Origin: Cruorifilaria tuberocauda
Lineage: Eukaryota; Nematoda; Chromadorea; Rhabditida; Onchocercidae
Direction of reading: 5' to 3'
Assembly (NCBI GenBank): GCA_013365365.1
Contig: JABVXU010000051.1
Span: forward strand, 178,199 to 242,198
Length of the DNA: 64,000 nucleotides
The notes under the pieces were generated by a model, which ran no database searches, had not been told where the DNA came from, and saw only the letters and a list, made by a program, of their open reading frames with translations. The position numbers and the translations under genes were made by a program. Below, piece after piece: positions 1-15,142 of this stretch (within the stretch, counting starts at the first letter, position 1; the number at the start of each line of letters is the position of its first letter).

Positions 1-193
1 ATAATTTGAATGAAATTTACTTCGCCTACTAAATGATAAGGACGGAAGTAAAAATAATATAATTGTTTCATATTAACTTTGAGCTATTGAAATTCAGTAC
101 TTCCAAAATGCTGTAAAGCGGGAGGAGAATTTCGGGAAATTGAATAGAGAAAAGTTACTTACTAATTTACCTGTCCGAGGAATTTTCTCAGTA

Positions 194-3100
194 CTATAAA
201 TAAACTTTTTTAACTTTGTAATCCCGTGGTAGCGTGCTATTATTCAAAAATGTTATGTAATTTTTTTCTGTAGCAAGTTTAGACGTTGTAAAACCAGAAT
301 TGACGTTATTACCGGGATTCAAAAGTAATGCACCGTTCTGTGGAATGCCGGAAATCAATGACACTGAATCCTTCCCAGGTCCCACACCGTAAACGTGTTC
401 CAATTTGGCGCCAGCTAACGAATCATGACGTGTCAACCGAGCACGTCCATACGAATCATAACTTCCTTAAATGGAAAAAATGAATTTTTTGGTTGAAATT
501 GAATTAAACAGTCAACAATCGGTTAACAACTGTTAGTTCTGAGTAAGCTGATTAATGGATAGTAACTGAAATCGCGAACCTGTAGAAGAGGTGGATGAAT
601 GAGGCTGGCCATCCTGTATTAATCGCCACCTGGACAACCGATAGCCAGCAAGGAAGCCAGAAACGGAGGCAACAGCCATCGTTATCAGTACAGCTATCAC
701 AACTCGTTCACTACCCAAATTACTCGCCTTCTCCTCAGTTGAAATGACGCGTTCGGAATGTAACTCTAAAACCATTTATTTCACATTTCAACTGCTTGAT
801 AAAGGAAGGTCAAAGGTATTCAGCCTTACCATCGATAGCATAGTAGTCGGGGTCAACTACGCCCTCGGGACATTGTTCCGATTGTCCCAGAACCACATTC
901 TGAACGAAATTTCCTTCTGACCATGTGCTTCGGCCCACACAACTAGCACTGTCTAAATCCCACGCACAATGTGCGTCTTGCAAATGCACGCAACCTGCAC
1001 AGTTTCCTTGTTCTGAACAGTATTCCAATGGAACTGCCGCTATTTCGTCTGAACTGACCACAATCAACTGCAAATTGTAAGGTATCAAATTGCGAAATAT
1101 TTGAACTTGTCGAAGTTTTGGATTGATGTCAAGCGGCTAAATGATTAATTGATAACTGTCATTAAATTGGCTTCGTGGAAGTTTGCAAATGTAGAAAATC
1201 TAGTGAAATACCACGTTTAGAATTTCCAAAAATGAAATTGTTACCAGTAACACACTCAACTGATCATTACCTGGTCATTGATGGCCATTAAATTAATAAC
1301 GGGCAAGTTTTTGGAGAAAACTTTTACTGATTGAACGACTGTCGTGGGCCCATCCTGGAGGTCATAGAGCTTCAGAACACGTCCATCGGAGGTACCGATG
1401 TACAAGGCGTTATGTGTTACTCCATTTTTCACCGAGTGAACCTGCAAAATGAAGTACTTGAGAGAAGTGAGCAATAACTTGTCTCAATTAAAATTTAATT
1501 GTTAGTCACAAAGTCTATCTAACTGAATACTCCTGAAATCTACCTATAATATAATTCCTCCTACAATTCAATTTTCTTTTTTTGATGAAAATTGAATGTT
1601 TATCGAAAAATAAATATTCATTTCACTTAGGAAGATTTGTTTATTACAGAGAGACTGTAGAAATCATTTCTGCGTGAATATCGCCTGAAAAACTTTTGTT
1701 CGTGCCACTTCTCAGAAAGATTGCTTCAGCTTTCTGGAAATTCAGCTCTTCAGCGGTTAAAAAAAATCGAAATGAAATAATGAAAAAGCCTTTCAAGTTG
1801 ATGGAAGAAATAAACTTCGGCGTAGATGCATGATATTGTGATCATTTTTAGAATAATATAACATTTAACAACACAAACTGAATCACAGTGAGATATATCT
1901 GCAGATACCAATCACAAGTGGAAAGTTTTTATCAGAAAAAGGAAAACACCACACACTTTTGGTGAAACGGCGATCTGTGTGAATGACGCACGTTCCGGTC
2001 CTTGAACGAGGATTGGTCTTGAACGTACCGCAGGAACCGCCTCATGCATCAGCGGGTTGCGTGCAATGAACGAAACAATATTTTCCGATAACTTTGAGGA
2101 ATCCGCAACGCACTGAAATTACGAACAATTAGCAATTCATGTATAGATGCAATGAATATATCATAAATGATATAATAGCATTTCCGATGATACCTACCAC
2201 ACGAGGTACCTTAGTGTTAATGAATGAGTTATTTATCATGACGATTCTCACTTATTTTAGTACTTGACTTACCGACCCAGGCCGTGGAATAGATATACTT
2301 TCGTGTAGTCTATGAGGCACCCAAAAACTTTGAGCAGTTTTCTGAATTTTAAAGTGTCCGTAATCAAAAATTCGTTTGATAGTTTCCATTCGATACGCAC
2401 ATACAGCTGACATTCGGACGCTGCTTTCCGGTGTTGAAAAAATAGCGTAAACGTAAGAGGAACCGTCCGTTGTTGCCACTGGTTCGGTCACCGCTTCTGC
2501 AACCAGTCGATATGGAAATTAAATTAAAGTGATCTCTTTACAGGAGCCTTTCAAGTCATTTTCATATCAGTATCATTTTCCAAACACTTCACTATTTTAC
2601 ACTCAGACAATCAACCAATTAATTAGCCAATATTCATAATTTGAAAAACCATGCCTAACTCAGGCAGAAATAAGAAGGCGAAAAAAATCTCTTCGTTCGA
2701 GATAACTTTCATTTATAAGCTTAGAGAATCGATGAGCAAATCCTTTACAAGTAAAAAAGTTGAAATTGAAGAAAGGAAATCTGTCAGTCGAGAAAATCTT
2801 GCGAACACTTTTTTGTTTTTTCAAGAGCGAAAGCAGGACAGTCTCTCCTTCAACCTTTCAACTGGTGTTTTCCTGTCTACGAAAAGGAATTTGTTGTGGA
2901 AATTCAATTTCTTCAACCACAAACATGCAATCCCAATTAATGGCGAAGAAAGTCATACGCAATTCATTGAAGTAAAATGGTGTATTTGCCGGGATCGAAC
3001 AGTTTAATCGTGCTTTCACGTATGACGTCCAGCGCTCATGTGCTGGACGAGCACCGCCTCGATCACTTTTACAAACTCTCCCAACTCGAGCATAGATCTG

Positions 3101-6100
3101 AAGATGAGAAGTTGCAATGAAGAGGTGTATCTAGAATATCAATGATATTTTCTAAAGTATTAAAAAATAGCAAAAAGGAAAAAACAGTGGGAATAGCGAT
3201 TTGAGGCACTTTGTTTCTTCATTGTAGCTGACTATTTCTTTGAAAAATTCCATCAGAAATAAAAACGCACCTGTCGATCGCTGTCGCCAACTTCAGCGGC
3301 CCATTCGCGGTACCAAAAATAAACGTGATCGCCATAAACAAATGATGCAACGAAATTTGGTGCTGCAACAACAAATAGACAAACAAGCAATGAACTGATC
3401 AACTGATCTTATGCAATATAATATCAAATCACTTCATCATTTCACTCGATTTAACACAAAATGATCTGAAATGACTGATCTGATCCATCAACAGCATGGA
3501 AAATAATGAAAAAATGAAACTTTGTCATTATTTGGAGCAAATGTTAGAGCATCGTGCAACATATTGTTGACCTTCTGCATTTAAATTATTTTTTGCCAGT
3601 CAGACAAGGCTACAGGCCTGACCTTATCAAACTAATCATCTTTCGTCCAGTGCTATTTACCAATTCTGATATGATCAGTTTTGAAACAGATTAACACATT
3701 TTATAGTATCCATTGTTCAAGAAGAATATTCCATAGTATGCTCACTATAATATACTTACTGTAGTTGATGATTTGGATTGGGTGGATGTTTTTAAATGAA
3801 AGTTGGATATCAATCACCCACTGATGAACTCACTAAGCCAACTACTAAATGGACAATTCCTCCTCGAAAAATTCACATGAATATCTCCAAGTTTACAGAA
3901 ATTATTCATATAAATTTTGTGGATCGCTTGACCTTCGTTTTCTCAGATTAATCAATCCAAGTAAAAAATATATTGATTTTTCGATGGGAGTTTATGTGTG
4001 AAGATGAGAGAAAATGTTAAAAACTCTCGTCTCGATGAAATTCAATTAAACAGGAAATGAGTTAGCTGTGGAAATGAGAGGAATCTCTTAGACATTGACA
4101 ATTTCTATCTCAGCTCCTTCCCATCTAAAATAATTTATAAAATGTTGAAGAAAAGAAGTTATCACAAAAAGGAGGAGGAAAATATAAATCCTCCTGGACA
4201 GGTAATTTTTTAATATGTATGAGAGTGAAGCAAATCTTAAAACATCATAAAACTCCATTAACAAGGTAATTTGATTGCAGGGGTCAACTTGACCCTTCTT
4301 TGGAAACCGACAAGGACCTCTTCTATATAATAATGCTTTTATCGAAGGCTCCAATAGATTAGTATTAAATTAAGCGGCTGATCAATCGTGAGAAATAGTC
4401 TTAGATATTGATATCTTGGTCGAAATTATACGGTTCCTCAGGTGTGGGGATCAAAACAGAATGAATTATTGAAAACCTATGGAGAGAAACACAAGTATTC
4501 GGGGAATAATGATGGGGTTACGGGATGACCTTCAAGGTTAAACATGACAGTGCTGAAGGATGAGAGAAATTTCGAGATTTTCTCTCTGAAAATTGAGAGG
4601 TCAGGTATCGTTCTTCTGCGTTGTGGAATAGTGCCATCAAAAATTTACGTGAATCCGCTATCTTAATTGACACTTACAGTCGAGTACTTTGAGGTCATCT
4701 CGTTGTGTCCTTAATCCTTCCTCATCTGATAATCTTTTCCTGTAAATGAGTGGGTCATTGCCAGCAAAATCTGACACCGTTCCTGTATAGATTTCATTGG
4801 CATCGGCGATGTAAACCGCTGTAGAGTTGTGTTTTGGGTCGTAAGGAGCGATTGCCTGAAAGAGTAATAAAAGTAATCATAGAGGGAAACTCGGACTAGT
4901 TAAATGAATGGGAATATGAAAGATAAGAATCAATGAGACCTTCGAAAAGGTTCCACAAAATATTTTACGAAATGGAATAAACGAACTGAAAATTTACCTG
5001 TCCATCGAACTGACGTCTTTGTTGCAGCATGCGATCATCATCTGAATAAGCGTATTCCCGACATTTCGGGGAGTATGCGTGCGTGCCACAAATAAGGCTA
5101 CGCCCGTTAGATTGCCGCACCATAACTCGAATATAGTTGTGGCATTCCAGCTGGAAACGAGTAGGAAATATTAAACACATGACGTGCCTCCGATAATTCG
5201 TAAGCAGAATGATTGTAGAAATTACCCGACTTTTGCCCTTCATTAGACAGTCCTCGATCGTTTGTCCCGGTGGTACCCACTCCAGTACCTGTAATTTGTA
5301 TTGTTGAAAAAGCGAATTTCCGTTTAATTATTAAACAATTAAAGCACAGAAAATAAGGATGCTTGTATTATCAGTTCGTACTTCGTACATCATTTCTCCT
5401 CACATTGAAGCAGCTAACATTAGAATGAGAGATTTAAATTCTCTGAGGATAGAAATAACTTGTCGGAATTCTGGAGAATTTAACTTCTTTACTTTCTCTG
5501 CAAAGTAGGGCTAGAAGCCTTGTTTCGTGTTTATGGCATCTGTTTTAGTGAAATATCAGGGAATTTGAAGGATTTGTGAATGGAGGTAGGGAAATGCTTT
5601 TCTTCAGGTATTTCTTTCGAAACAGTCCCGCGGTTTATTCTTCAGCAACAAATTCCCCCCATTAAACATTAAAAGACGGGCTGATTTCGAGAATCACATC
5701 TAACTTAATCTCATTTAAATTACAAAAGCAACTCACATGTAGCACTTGTAGATTGGCCATTGATAAATTATAAACTCTGTCCCTGTAAATGATAAATTTT
5801 ATTCTTTCTTGTTATGACAGTATGGCGTGCTAGTACCGTACCGTTTCGCATAACTGCTGAGCAACAATCTGTTACCGTATATATTTGAAGGAAAGATGTA
5901 AGGGAAACGATGATAGATTTAATTTGCTATAACCGTAACTGAGAAAAGTTTTCTTGATCTCCCTTAATTTTAAATGAAAATTTGCTCAGTGATAATCAAT
6001 TAATCTCAATGAACGTTCATCGTTGCAAATGCTATCGCATGTTGTTACCGCAGCTTTGACCTTTCCGTTGATGTGACCTTCACAAGCTATCCTGATTCCA

Positions 6101-8460
6101 TGCATGTCAACAATTCTTATATCTACTCACTACTTCTCTATCTTTTTTATAATGAAGAATGGAAATGAAAGGCATGCGGGTCAACATTAATAATTATTAT
6201 ATATCAGTACGATGTAACTGATCACTTCTGACCACTAGTCCTCATTAAGCAGTGTCGTTTTTGTGTACATACATTATTATTAAAGCTTGAACATGAAATT
6301 AAAGTTAATGACAAGGCTCAAAGATAAATGATTCTTCATGCTTCTCTTAAATTATCAGATGAAAATGTCGAAAAGAGTAAAGCTTCCTTTAGGAATCACA
6401 GCAACAGAATGATAATCCATCATGAGAATTAAGAAAAAATCTGTCCGATAACAGAGTCAAAACTGTTATTAGCTCTACCTCTTTGTTTGCTTTTCTACGT
6501 TTTGGAAAGGATTTCTATTAACTCGCAAACATTTGAATATCACACTCAAATTTCTGCTTCTCCATCACAGGAGCTTTCCAGTTTTCCGGTTAACCTGTAT
6601 CATTTTTTTAATTTATTATATTCCTGATTTAGATTGGAGAGTGATTATCCATAACGTGTAATGGGTAATAGAACATCACGGTTAGATACACTACCTTTAC
6701 TGTTTCTGACGTCTACTCGAAAGCACTTAAAATTTGATAATACAATTTGAACATGCTTTTAGTGTTGAGATTGGATAAATTTAAAATGATATTTTGGACG
6801 TTTGCTCGTAAGAAAACCTGATAAACTGGTTGTTGTTATGTGAAAGTGGAAATTCTCTATCATTTCTATCATATTTGATTTCACTTGTCGAAAGGAGAGC
6901 ATATTGCACTGAATACACCCTTTGACCTCACGAACGGACTGTCAAGGGCAATCGGACAGACCTGTTTGGTGATAACGTAAAGGAATCAATTTTATGGCTA
7001 TTTTATTCTTTCCAGCACAACAGACACAAGTTTGCCCTCATTAAATTAAACTGAATGCATAATTTTAAATGAACTTTCTGAATTCAATGATAACTAAGTC
7101 TCAACTAAACATCTCTTTGAATTCATTTCTTTGTTTCAGATCATCGGGAAACACATGCATTTTCCCGTTCTTCGGGAAAAATTCCTTAATTCAGTGATCA
7201 ATGACTTTTCGCATTGTTCAGAAGGAAATGGTAGCAGCAGTATTGACGAAATTGAAATATTTACAAGTGAAAATGGAATATGGCACTCTTAGAATCTTTA
7301 GGAAGACATTAATTATAAGATGTAAGAAATATATGTGAAAATTCAAAAATTCTCTAATTGAAAAATGTGTTTTTCGATTAGCTCGAAATTTTTTGAAAAG
7401 GATTTTTGAAAATGATTATTTTTCCATATTTTGTTGAAAATGGCTTCTCTAAAAAATTATCAGCAATTACTTATACAGTTTTATATAACCTTTAAATGTG
7501 TGCAAAGAGAAACGGAAAACTTCTTCTAGTTAGTTTCTATTGTGATCGAGAGTTTTGAGTGTATGACAGGTAAACGTCATTTAACGTGACCTTCACACTT
7601 CAAAGAAGTGTTCATCATCTCAAACATTGTTTCCATTATTGACCGTGCTTATGAATCCTTGTCTATCTCGTCTTTATTCCGAAATTTAGTTCTTATTGGA
7701 TGTTCACTGTCTTATCCGGGAATGTTTGATTAAGCTAAGGCGTATTTGTTAGCTGTTGGAAATTTACATTCACAGACGTCACCTTATCGGATATGTTTAC
7801 CTATCATGCAACTGTCTGATGATAAATTTGGAGGTTTCCAATAGAGGAACAATCAATAATGCTCTTTTATCGTTATCTTAAATAACGGAATAACGGAAAA
7901 CATTTATCTTATTTGAGCAGGAAAATCATTTCCGACCTTGAAATACTTCAGCAAAAAAGAGAGAAGAAAAGGATACAGAAGGCCATACACGTACCTATCA
8001 GATCTTTGAGAAGGTAAAAAAAGCCAATTATTAACTTATTAGTGAATATGCATATGCATACCTGTGCTAACGCCCAACGGTAATTTCAAATTTGATTAGT
8101 GAAATTATGCTTTCATTCCTTTTTCCCTCTCTTGTTCAATCTTATCAGAAGTGATCCTCCCAAAAGAAACAAGAAATACTTGGAAAGGATTACAATTGAA
8201 CTATTTAAAATCGAGAAGGTTATTTCTGATGGCTGAAGAATAGGTTGAATTTCGAGATGAAAGGTTAAATAAATATTAATAGAAGAGGAGGTTTGGAAGT
8301 AAGAGAATTTACCTTGCACCGACAAGAAGCGAATCGCCATCTGCTTCCAGCAATTTGAAATAACTCGAATCATTCTCTCCTGTTGGCTCCGATGTTCCTA
8401 TTCCATTATGGCCGGTAAATCGTCTTCCGGAAAGCACTGAAATGATTTCTTTCCTCTCTT
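194..8460 (-). CDS. smp-1: Class 1 transmembrane semaphorin (Sema-1a/SMP type), 5' exon missing
   Basis: This is an axon-guidance and epidermal-morphogenesis ligand or receptor of the cell surface that signals with plexins. Thirteen exons read on the minus strand: 8313-8460, 5737-5782, 5226-5288, 4998-5150, 4678-4855, 3271-3362, 2959-3097, 2273-2496, 1957-2112, 1271-1441, 830-1067, 580-765 and 194-465. All have GT-AG borders and the phases agree, giving about 688 residues. The sema domain shows [83 protein letters not shown] and PRPGSC. A PSI module follows ([15 protein letters not shown]), then one membrane segment ([20 protein letters not shown]) and a tail ending KKVYL, as in class 1 semaphorins. 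The signal peptide and first roughly 30-40 residues must lie upstream of 8460; I could not identify that exon. C. elegans has two class 1 members (smp-1, smp-2), so the exact orthologue is uncertain. Confidence 0.9.
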
Positions 8461-11400
8461 CTGTAAAATAAATAACCCCTTCGGAATGGTTAATTTTGTG
8501 AAGAAATATTCAACTCAAGACGATTTATTTTTTCTCACGTAAAAAATTCATGATGTTTCCATTTTCAACATATGTGATCACTTTGGCACATCTTATTTCA
8601 TCATTAAGATTGTTCACGTGTACAATTCTATGTAAACATACGTCCCTTCTTTTTGTCACGCTAAACTAGTAATGCACAAAATTCGAATGATTTAAAAGTT
8701 TTAAGATATCTCACTGCACGCGTCAGCTGATATGAGTAAGTTTATTCGAACGATTTGTTATCATACCGTAGCACTTCTAGAAAGTACTGTAGTGTGTTTG
8801 AAATTAACAATGCATGAAAAGTTCAACTATCACTATCGATATTACGTCTCCATGTTTCTTATGCCCTCAGGTTGGCTGCACTTTGTACGTACACGTATCA
8901 CTCAATTCTACACAACACGCTCTACGGCAAATTTAATGCAAAAAGTGATGCTACTGAAACATCTTTCTACACTATCAGGGCGGCAGTTGTTACATATTTT
9001 CAGCAGGGGTCAAAAGGAAAGACTAATATTTTGAGGAGAATAATCATTCCGTCTTCGATCTTTGAACAATGACCCATAGTGACACCACAAACGGCTCCGT
9101 GATGGCGACCTTTTGGTACTTACGATCCACAAAAAGCTTCGAAAATATGATTTTTATAATTCGGCATGGTAAAACGAAAAATATTAAATGAAGAATTTTA
9201 TTACTACAAGAATTGGAAAGTTTTCTTAAGAATAACTTTTGGAAAATAGAAAAAAGTGGCTTGTGCAATTTCTGAAGAGTTTTGGAACTTTGTTTTTCGC
9301 TTAAATTACTTGCTTATATGTTTACTTGCATATTATCTTATTTGTTCACGTCCTTACTTGTCCACCTAATTCTTTGTTCGTCCATTCTCTTTCTTCTCCG
9401 TCTTCCTTCCACTCAATATGTTGTTCAAGCACAGCAGCTCGTTTCACTAATTTAAAGAATGCTCTTTTTTAAATAAATGAAAAGAAGAGCTTCCACTCCG
9501 TCATTCCTCCTTAATTTTTCACTTCACAAACGAAAGCCATCTAAACTTCGATCGCTTGACAATTATCATTCTTCCAATAGCTACTGAAAGACTGACAGAA
9601 TAGACAAGAAGCTTAGAAGCTCGCTTAGTCATGATGCCTGAAAATGCTGAATGAACGATAGGTAAATGACCAGAAATGCATGAGTCATTTCTCTTCAGGT
9701 GCGATTAAATCCAAAAATCTTGCACCTTACAGCTAGCATCTTCGGCAAAAGTTAGAAAGTATATGTAATCATTGCTTTCTTTGATTGACTGAAGAAGACT
9801 GACTATGCAACAATCTCGCAATCGAATGGGATGGACTGGGAAATCCCAGGAGGGAAATATTCGACTTTGAATATTCTTTTTTTAGCTTTGCTAAAATGTC
9901 TCACAATGAGTAACTCCGCCCTCTTAATGCCATTTGAAACAATGCTCTGATAAGAATTCATGCTTCCAAGCAGTTTTTAGAAATCAAAGGCTTGAGAACA
10001 GTTGGATGAAAGTATAAGGGAACATTTTCATCGCATGCGCACACTTTTCTTCCGAATAAATTAACATAATTATGGTCTCTCGTAATTACTCCATAAATTT
10101 CAGTACCGTTCATCGGGCGGTCAAGCAGTGGAAGTTTCTTCTTTTTTTGCTTACTTCCAAATAAACTGTTTATGTTGGGATATTCCATGATTGAATAAGA
10201 AAATATGAACACAGTTCTGTCAAATAGTAAGAACACTTAATGACCGGCGTATCTGAATTCCTTGAACTTTCTTTAATAATGAATTCTCCCAAATGTTACA
10301 TCTCACTTTTAACTTAATTAATTGCTTTTCAATTCTAACTGCAGTAAAGCAGTAATACCGATAAAATTAATTTCGGAAAATTGAGATTACTCAAAGAGAT
10401 ATTACTTCAATATATCTCTCTCTTCTTCACTGTCTTCATTGATGGGCAAACATCCGAGAGTCCACTCACTGACCACGACCACTCCCTCCCTCCCATAAGG
10501 AAATTAAAGACAGTGCCCAGAAACTCTTTCTTCACTCTACTCATACTTTTATCTGTACAGTCCCTACCCAATTGCTACCTGTTCAAATGATCGCAGGTCA
10601 CTCACTCCCACTGTCCACCGACGTAAACATTCGTTTCGATACGTCGAAAGGACAAACACACACAATGTGCCGATTATCAACGCGAAGAGTAAATAGTTCG
10701 CGAAGAACTGAACAGAGCTCAGTCCGACCTGGAAGATTTCAATGCCAAATGAAGTCTGGAGCTGAAAGCTCGAATTAGAATGGTTCGTTGCACATTGAAA
10801 AAGTTACCGAACAGATTGCAGACGAGTTCGTACTGTTCGTAATTATACTTAATTCTTCGCAAATCAAATATTAATTCCACGCCTGTGAAATTATTCTACA
10901 ATTCATCTTGGCAAAATGTCTGCATATTCCAGAAGTCGAAATGGAGGTCCCGAGAGTTCTCAAATAGTTTCTGATATCCGAAATATTCAAAATTTCTGTC
11001 TAGCATAAAAAATCGCTGAAAACATTGGCGGGTGGGAGTTCAAAGTGAAATTAGACAACCAGCGATTAAATCATTCTCTAAATAACCAAACAATTATATA
11101 TTTTCCATTTTCATATTAGAGTTCGCAGAGGCAAAGCAAAGAAACGTCCGAAATGATTTCACTCTTTTTCTTGAAGTCATAAAACTTCTGGTGGGGAATT
11201 CAGACTTCATCACATAGAAACTCCATTTTCCACATTCTCAAAAATGCTTCCTGAATGTGAAGACGAAAGGAATTCTATACACATTTCAAAATTCACTTAA
11301 ACAATTTGTTAATGCGAAACTTGTTGATATCAAGTACTCATTTCTTTTGCTGAAAGGTTGAAAAAACAGTTTGAAATGCTAAACATGAAGTCATATGTCC

Positions 11401-14400
11401 CCGAAGCATTTCCTACCTTTAATGTTTCCCTCAATCCGCGATGATATCAGAATGAACAGATGAGAAATCGCTGGATCAGAGGGTTGGTTAGTGATGGGAA
11501 GAGATTTGTTCGATAAACAAATGCGCCGATCGCAATGTGAGAAGCAATAGCAATTTGTGTTATTATTCATTGATGATTTAAATGAAACAGAATGTTAGCT
11601 TTCGCTTCAATTCTTTTAATTATTCGATCACTTCCTTGCCAGCTGTCCACTTCTTCAGGAATTTGCAGAAGCGATTAGCATTTGATACTCCAGCGAAGAG
11701 CTGATAAACGTAAAGTTAAGCTTAATCTAAACTGAATCATACGCTTCTAATAACTAACTCAAGCGTTGGGAAGAAATTAAAATTCCATTCATGAATTTCA
11801 AACCCATGAGAATTTTTGACAGATACGAATGATGGCTACTTCCGAATTAAACTGAAAAAGAAAATTCGAGAAAGTCATTTGCACAGACTCATGAAGAGAA
11901 GTAAACCTAAATTGACCTTTCATCTAGAGCATACAAACACGCTTCTCATCTTCTGGAAAACGTTAGAAGAGTTATCATCTTAGAGAGAATTCGCGATTTA
12001 CCTTAAAGGAGGAAAAGACTAAGAATGGAAGTATTGACCATATCCCTGACATGGTTTATCTTCGACAATTTGGAACTCCGTTTAGCAACACTTGAATTGG
12101 TGCCTTGATTCGTTTATCGATCTTCCAGTCTATTAAATCGCATTCTGTTAACAAGAAGAGATAGTGAAATTATGAAAAAAAGAATAAGGGCAAAGCAGGT
12201 AGATTAGGGGAAAAGTAGATTAAAGGAGGAGAAATATGAAGCGAAGTGTACGTGGTAACTGATACAAGAAATCACTGACCGATCAGTCGATCAATCGCAA
12301 GATATTCTGCTTATGCCTGGTGTTCCACTTTGATAATCTTTTGGTATTTGGGATGTTAACAGTTTTCCGGATTCAGACAGATCAATGCCAAATTGAGATG
12401 TGTTAGGTGAAATCTCCGAGACATGATAGAATCCCTGGACACTTTCCCTTCTTGTTGTTTTGATTCATAATTCTACGAAGTGAACTGTTCCGTTCCGTAG
12501 AATTCATATTCCTCCAAATTCAATAAGGAGATAAAAGGTAAGAGTCATTCTCACTGTACCATCAATAATTACGGTACGCATTCTCAACTAAGGGAATAAG
12601 GATTAGATGTCACTTTATTCTACTGTTTTACGGAATTATTTGAGGATCCGGAAAGTGAGTTAGACGGAAAAGTGAGAGATGAAGACTGTGCGCTGTTTGC
12701 TTGGGATATTGAAGAATTTCCACTCACTGCATCGTCTTTCAAATTTCGAAAAGGGTAAAATGGAAATGCGATCGCATCACTCGCTCAGTTTTGGGAACAA
12801 CAGACGATCATCTGAGCAAAAGCACAGAAACAGCTTCAAGAAACATTGCGATAACGAAGCAGTTATTAATTTTGTTGCGTCATTAGCGCCAGCCATCAAA
12901 CTCCATTATGTAAACAGACAAGGAAATAGATGATGATAGATGCTCAGTGAGAGAAAGTGCCGACAGAGAGACGTAACCTTTGACCATTAATTTCATCTCT
13001 CTCTTAATAACTGTAATACTCATAATGTCTTCATTCATTTGGATAAGTGATACTCTGTAGAGCGGAAGAGAGGAACATTAGATGGTTGTGCTCTAATTAC
13101 GGGAGAAAAATGTTATTATTCCTACTCTCGACTTCCTCATTAATCCAAAATTACTCTTACTATAGCTTAGAGTTGATTTTCATGCATTACTCTTCTGCTT
13201 CTAAGTGGTCACTTCCAGACCATCTGATCATTTTAATTATTTAAGAAGTTCCTATAGAAGGTTACCGGTAAATTCACGGAAATGTAAAGTATCTGGAAAG
13301 AAAAAAGGTAAACTTGCCAGCATTAATAACTTGTCGTGGTTTCACATTGAAGTAATCATTAGCATAGAGTAATATAGGTATCAACAATTCAATAATAACC
13401 ACTTGTTCGCGCATTTTTCAATTCTTGCAATATTATTGGTTCCTCTTTCATTGGTGCCAATTTTTATGGCAATGATGATCTCCAGGTGTTTTTACAGGTC
13501 GGTTAGTAAATTAGAATTAGAGAATCTGAAATGAGAATACATTTGCAATTACGTGATTTCCATGGAAGCATCACGGTCAATCCACTCATTAGTTGACAAC
13601 TGGCAGTTGATAATTGGGTCAAAAGTTTAAAGCCTAAGGCTCTTTATTTCATAGCTATAAGTGCGAAGAAAGATGACAGTTCGGACGGAAGGAATGAGTG
13701 AAATAATTTCACTATCATTTTACTCATGAAATTAATAACTCCTCAAGTCCTTTAAGTGTAGCACAGATTCATCAGAAGCAATCATTTCTGCTCTGCATCA
13801 ATTGATAGGATTACAGCGGTGAGCAGAAATTCCAGCAGCTTTCGAGAATCTCATACAATTTCAAGCAGATTATTTGTTGAACTTTGTAGTTTGAAAAATT
13901 GAGATAGAAATGTTATGGAGGGGAAGTGTTCAAAGTGTACTGGAAAGCATTTGTAGGATTTAGCTATTTCCATTTTTTCCATGAAATCGATCCGACAGTC
14001 TTACTGCGATAAGAAATTTCATGGGAAGCTTCAAGTAAGGCTAGAAGAAACCGCAAAGCATGAAATCCATTGCAAGGAAAGGTTCAACAATTTGCGAATT
14101 TCCGCATGAGTCACTGATCGTTAAGTGCAAGTGGAGGTCAGGTATTAAGGACAAGTGATTAGCCAGGCGATTGCGCTGTTTTTCGACCCTTTGCATATTC
14201 TTCCACCGATTCACAGCTGAATGCGACACCGCCAATGTTCCTTCTATGCGACCGGGAAAGAGCAGAACAAAACAGTTTCACTTCTAGACCGAAAAGCGTC
14301 GATGTTGTCTAACGTACGACGTAAATACTTTACTTACTCAGTCATTCACTCGTTACGCTGGCTCTGACTCGTAACACGCTTTCTCCTGCTGCACACAATC

Positions 14401-15108
14401 GAATTCTGTACTGAAACTCAATCTCAAATGCATCTCGTAGGAAATCGCCAGCCGAACAACAATTCAGGAAGGCTTAAATATAAGATTTCATTGAATGAAC
14501 TTAAATTACTGCTTTGAATCAAGCTGTGGAGGGCACACTTTTCTAAAGCTGAATCCACTACTTACTGAACGGATAGTAATTCAGGATAACCCGGCGACAG
14601 AAGACGATCTTATCAAATAGGAAAATCATTCTGTAAATCTCCAAAGAGCAATTAGGTTGGTGTGACATATCCAGTGATTAATGCTGCTAACTGCGATCGC
14701 TATCATTGTCGTAGAGACTACCGGTCCCTTATCATCCCCTCCTTATCACCGACCGCATCATTTTCCTCATCTTACATCCGATATTTCCTCAGCGATCTAC
14801 GAAGTCACAAAGTGAAAGTGAAAGTAATAAAAAGAGAAGAAAAGAGGAAGGGCACGTGAGTGAAGCATTCCAACAACTATTGTAAATAATGGTCACTCTC
14901 TGTCCACAGGGTCAGTCCTCTGACCGATCGTCCGTCCTTCCTTCTTCCCTCTGCAAAGAGAAAGACAAGGGGAGAGAGATGATGTCACGACCTATCGGAG
15001 AAAGAGAGAGTAGCTGAGGAACAGTAATGGAAGAAGCAGCAAGAGCAGATGTTGTTGCTGGGATGTGATATGATATGATAATAAACTTTCGTGATACCTT
15101 TTCATTTC

Positions 15109-15142
15109 TTCCCCTCTCCCTCTCTCTCCCTCTCTCTCCCCC
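15109..15142. repeat. CT-rich (CTCTCCC/TCTCTC) low-complexity tract
   Basis: A pyrimidine-only run made of CTCTCCC and TCTCTCCC units. The opposite strand reads as a GA-rich tract and produces spurious Arg/Glu/Gly-rich open frames, so it should not be taken as coding. Confidence 0.85.

Noticed and set aside
2651..3007. 118-codon plus-strand open frame
   Set aside because: It overlaps the semaphorin exon at 2959-3097 on the opposite strand and has no family signature.
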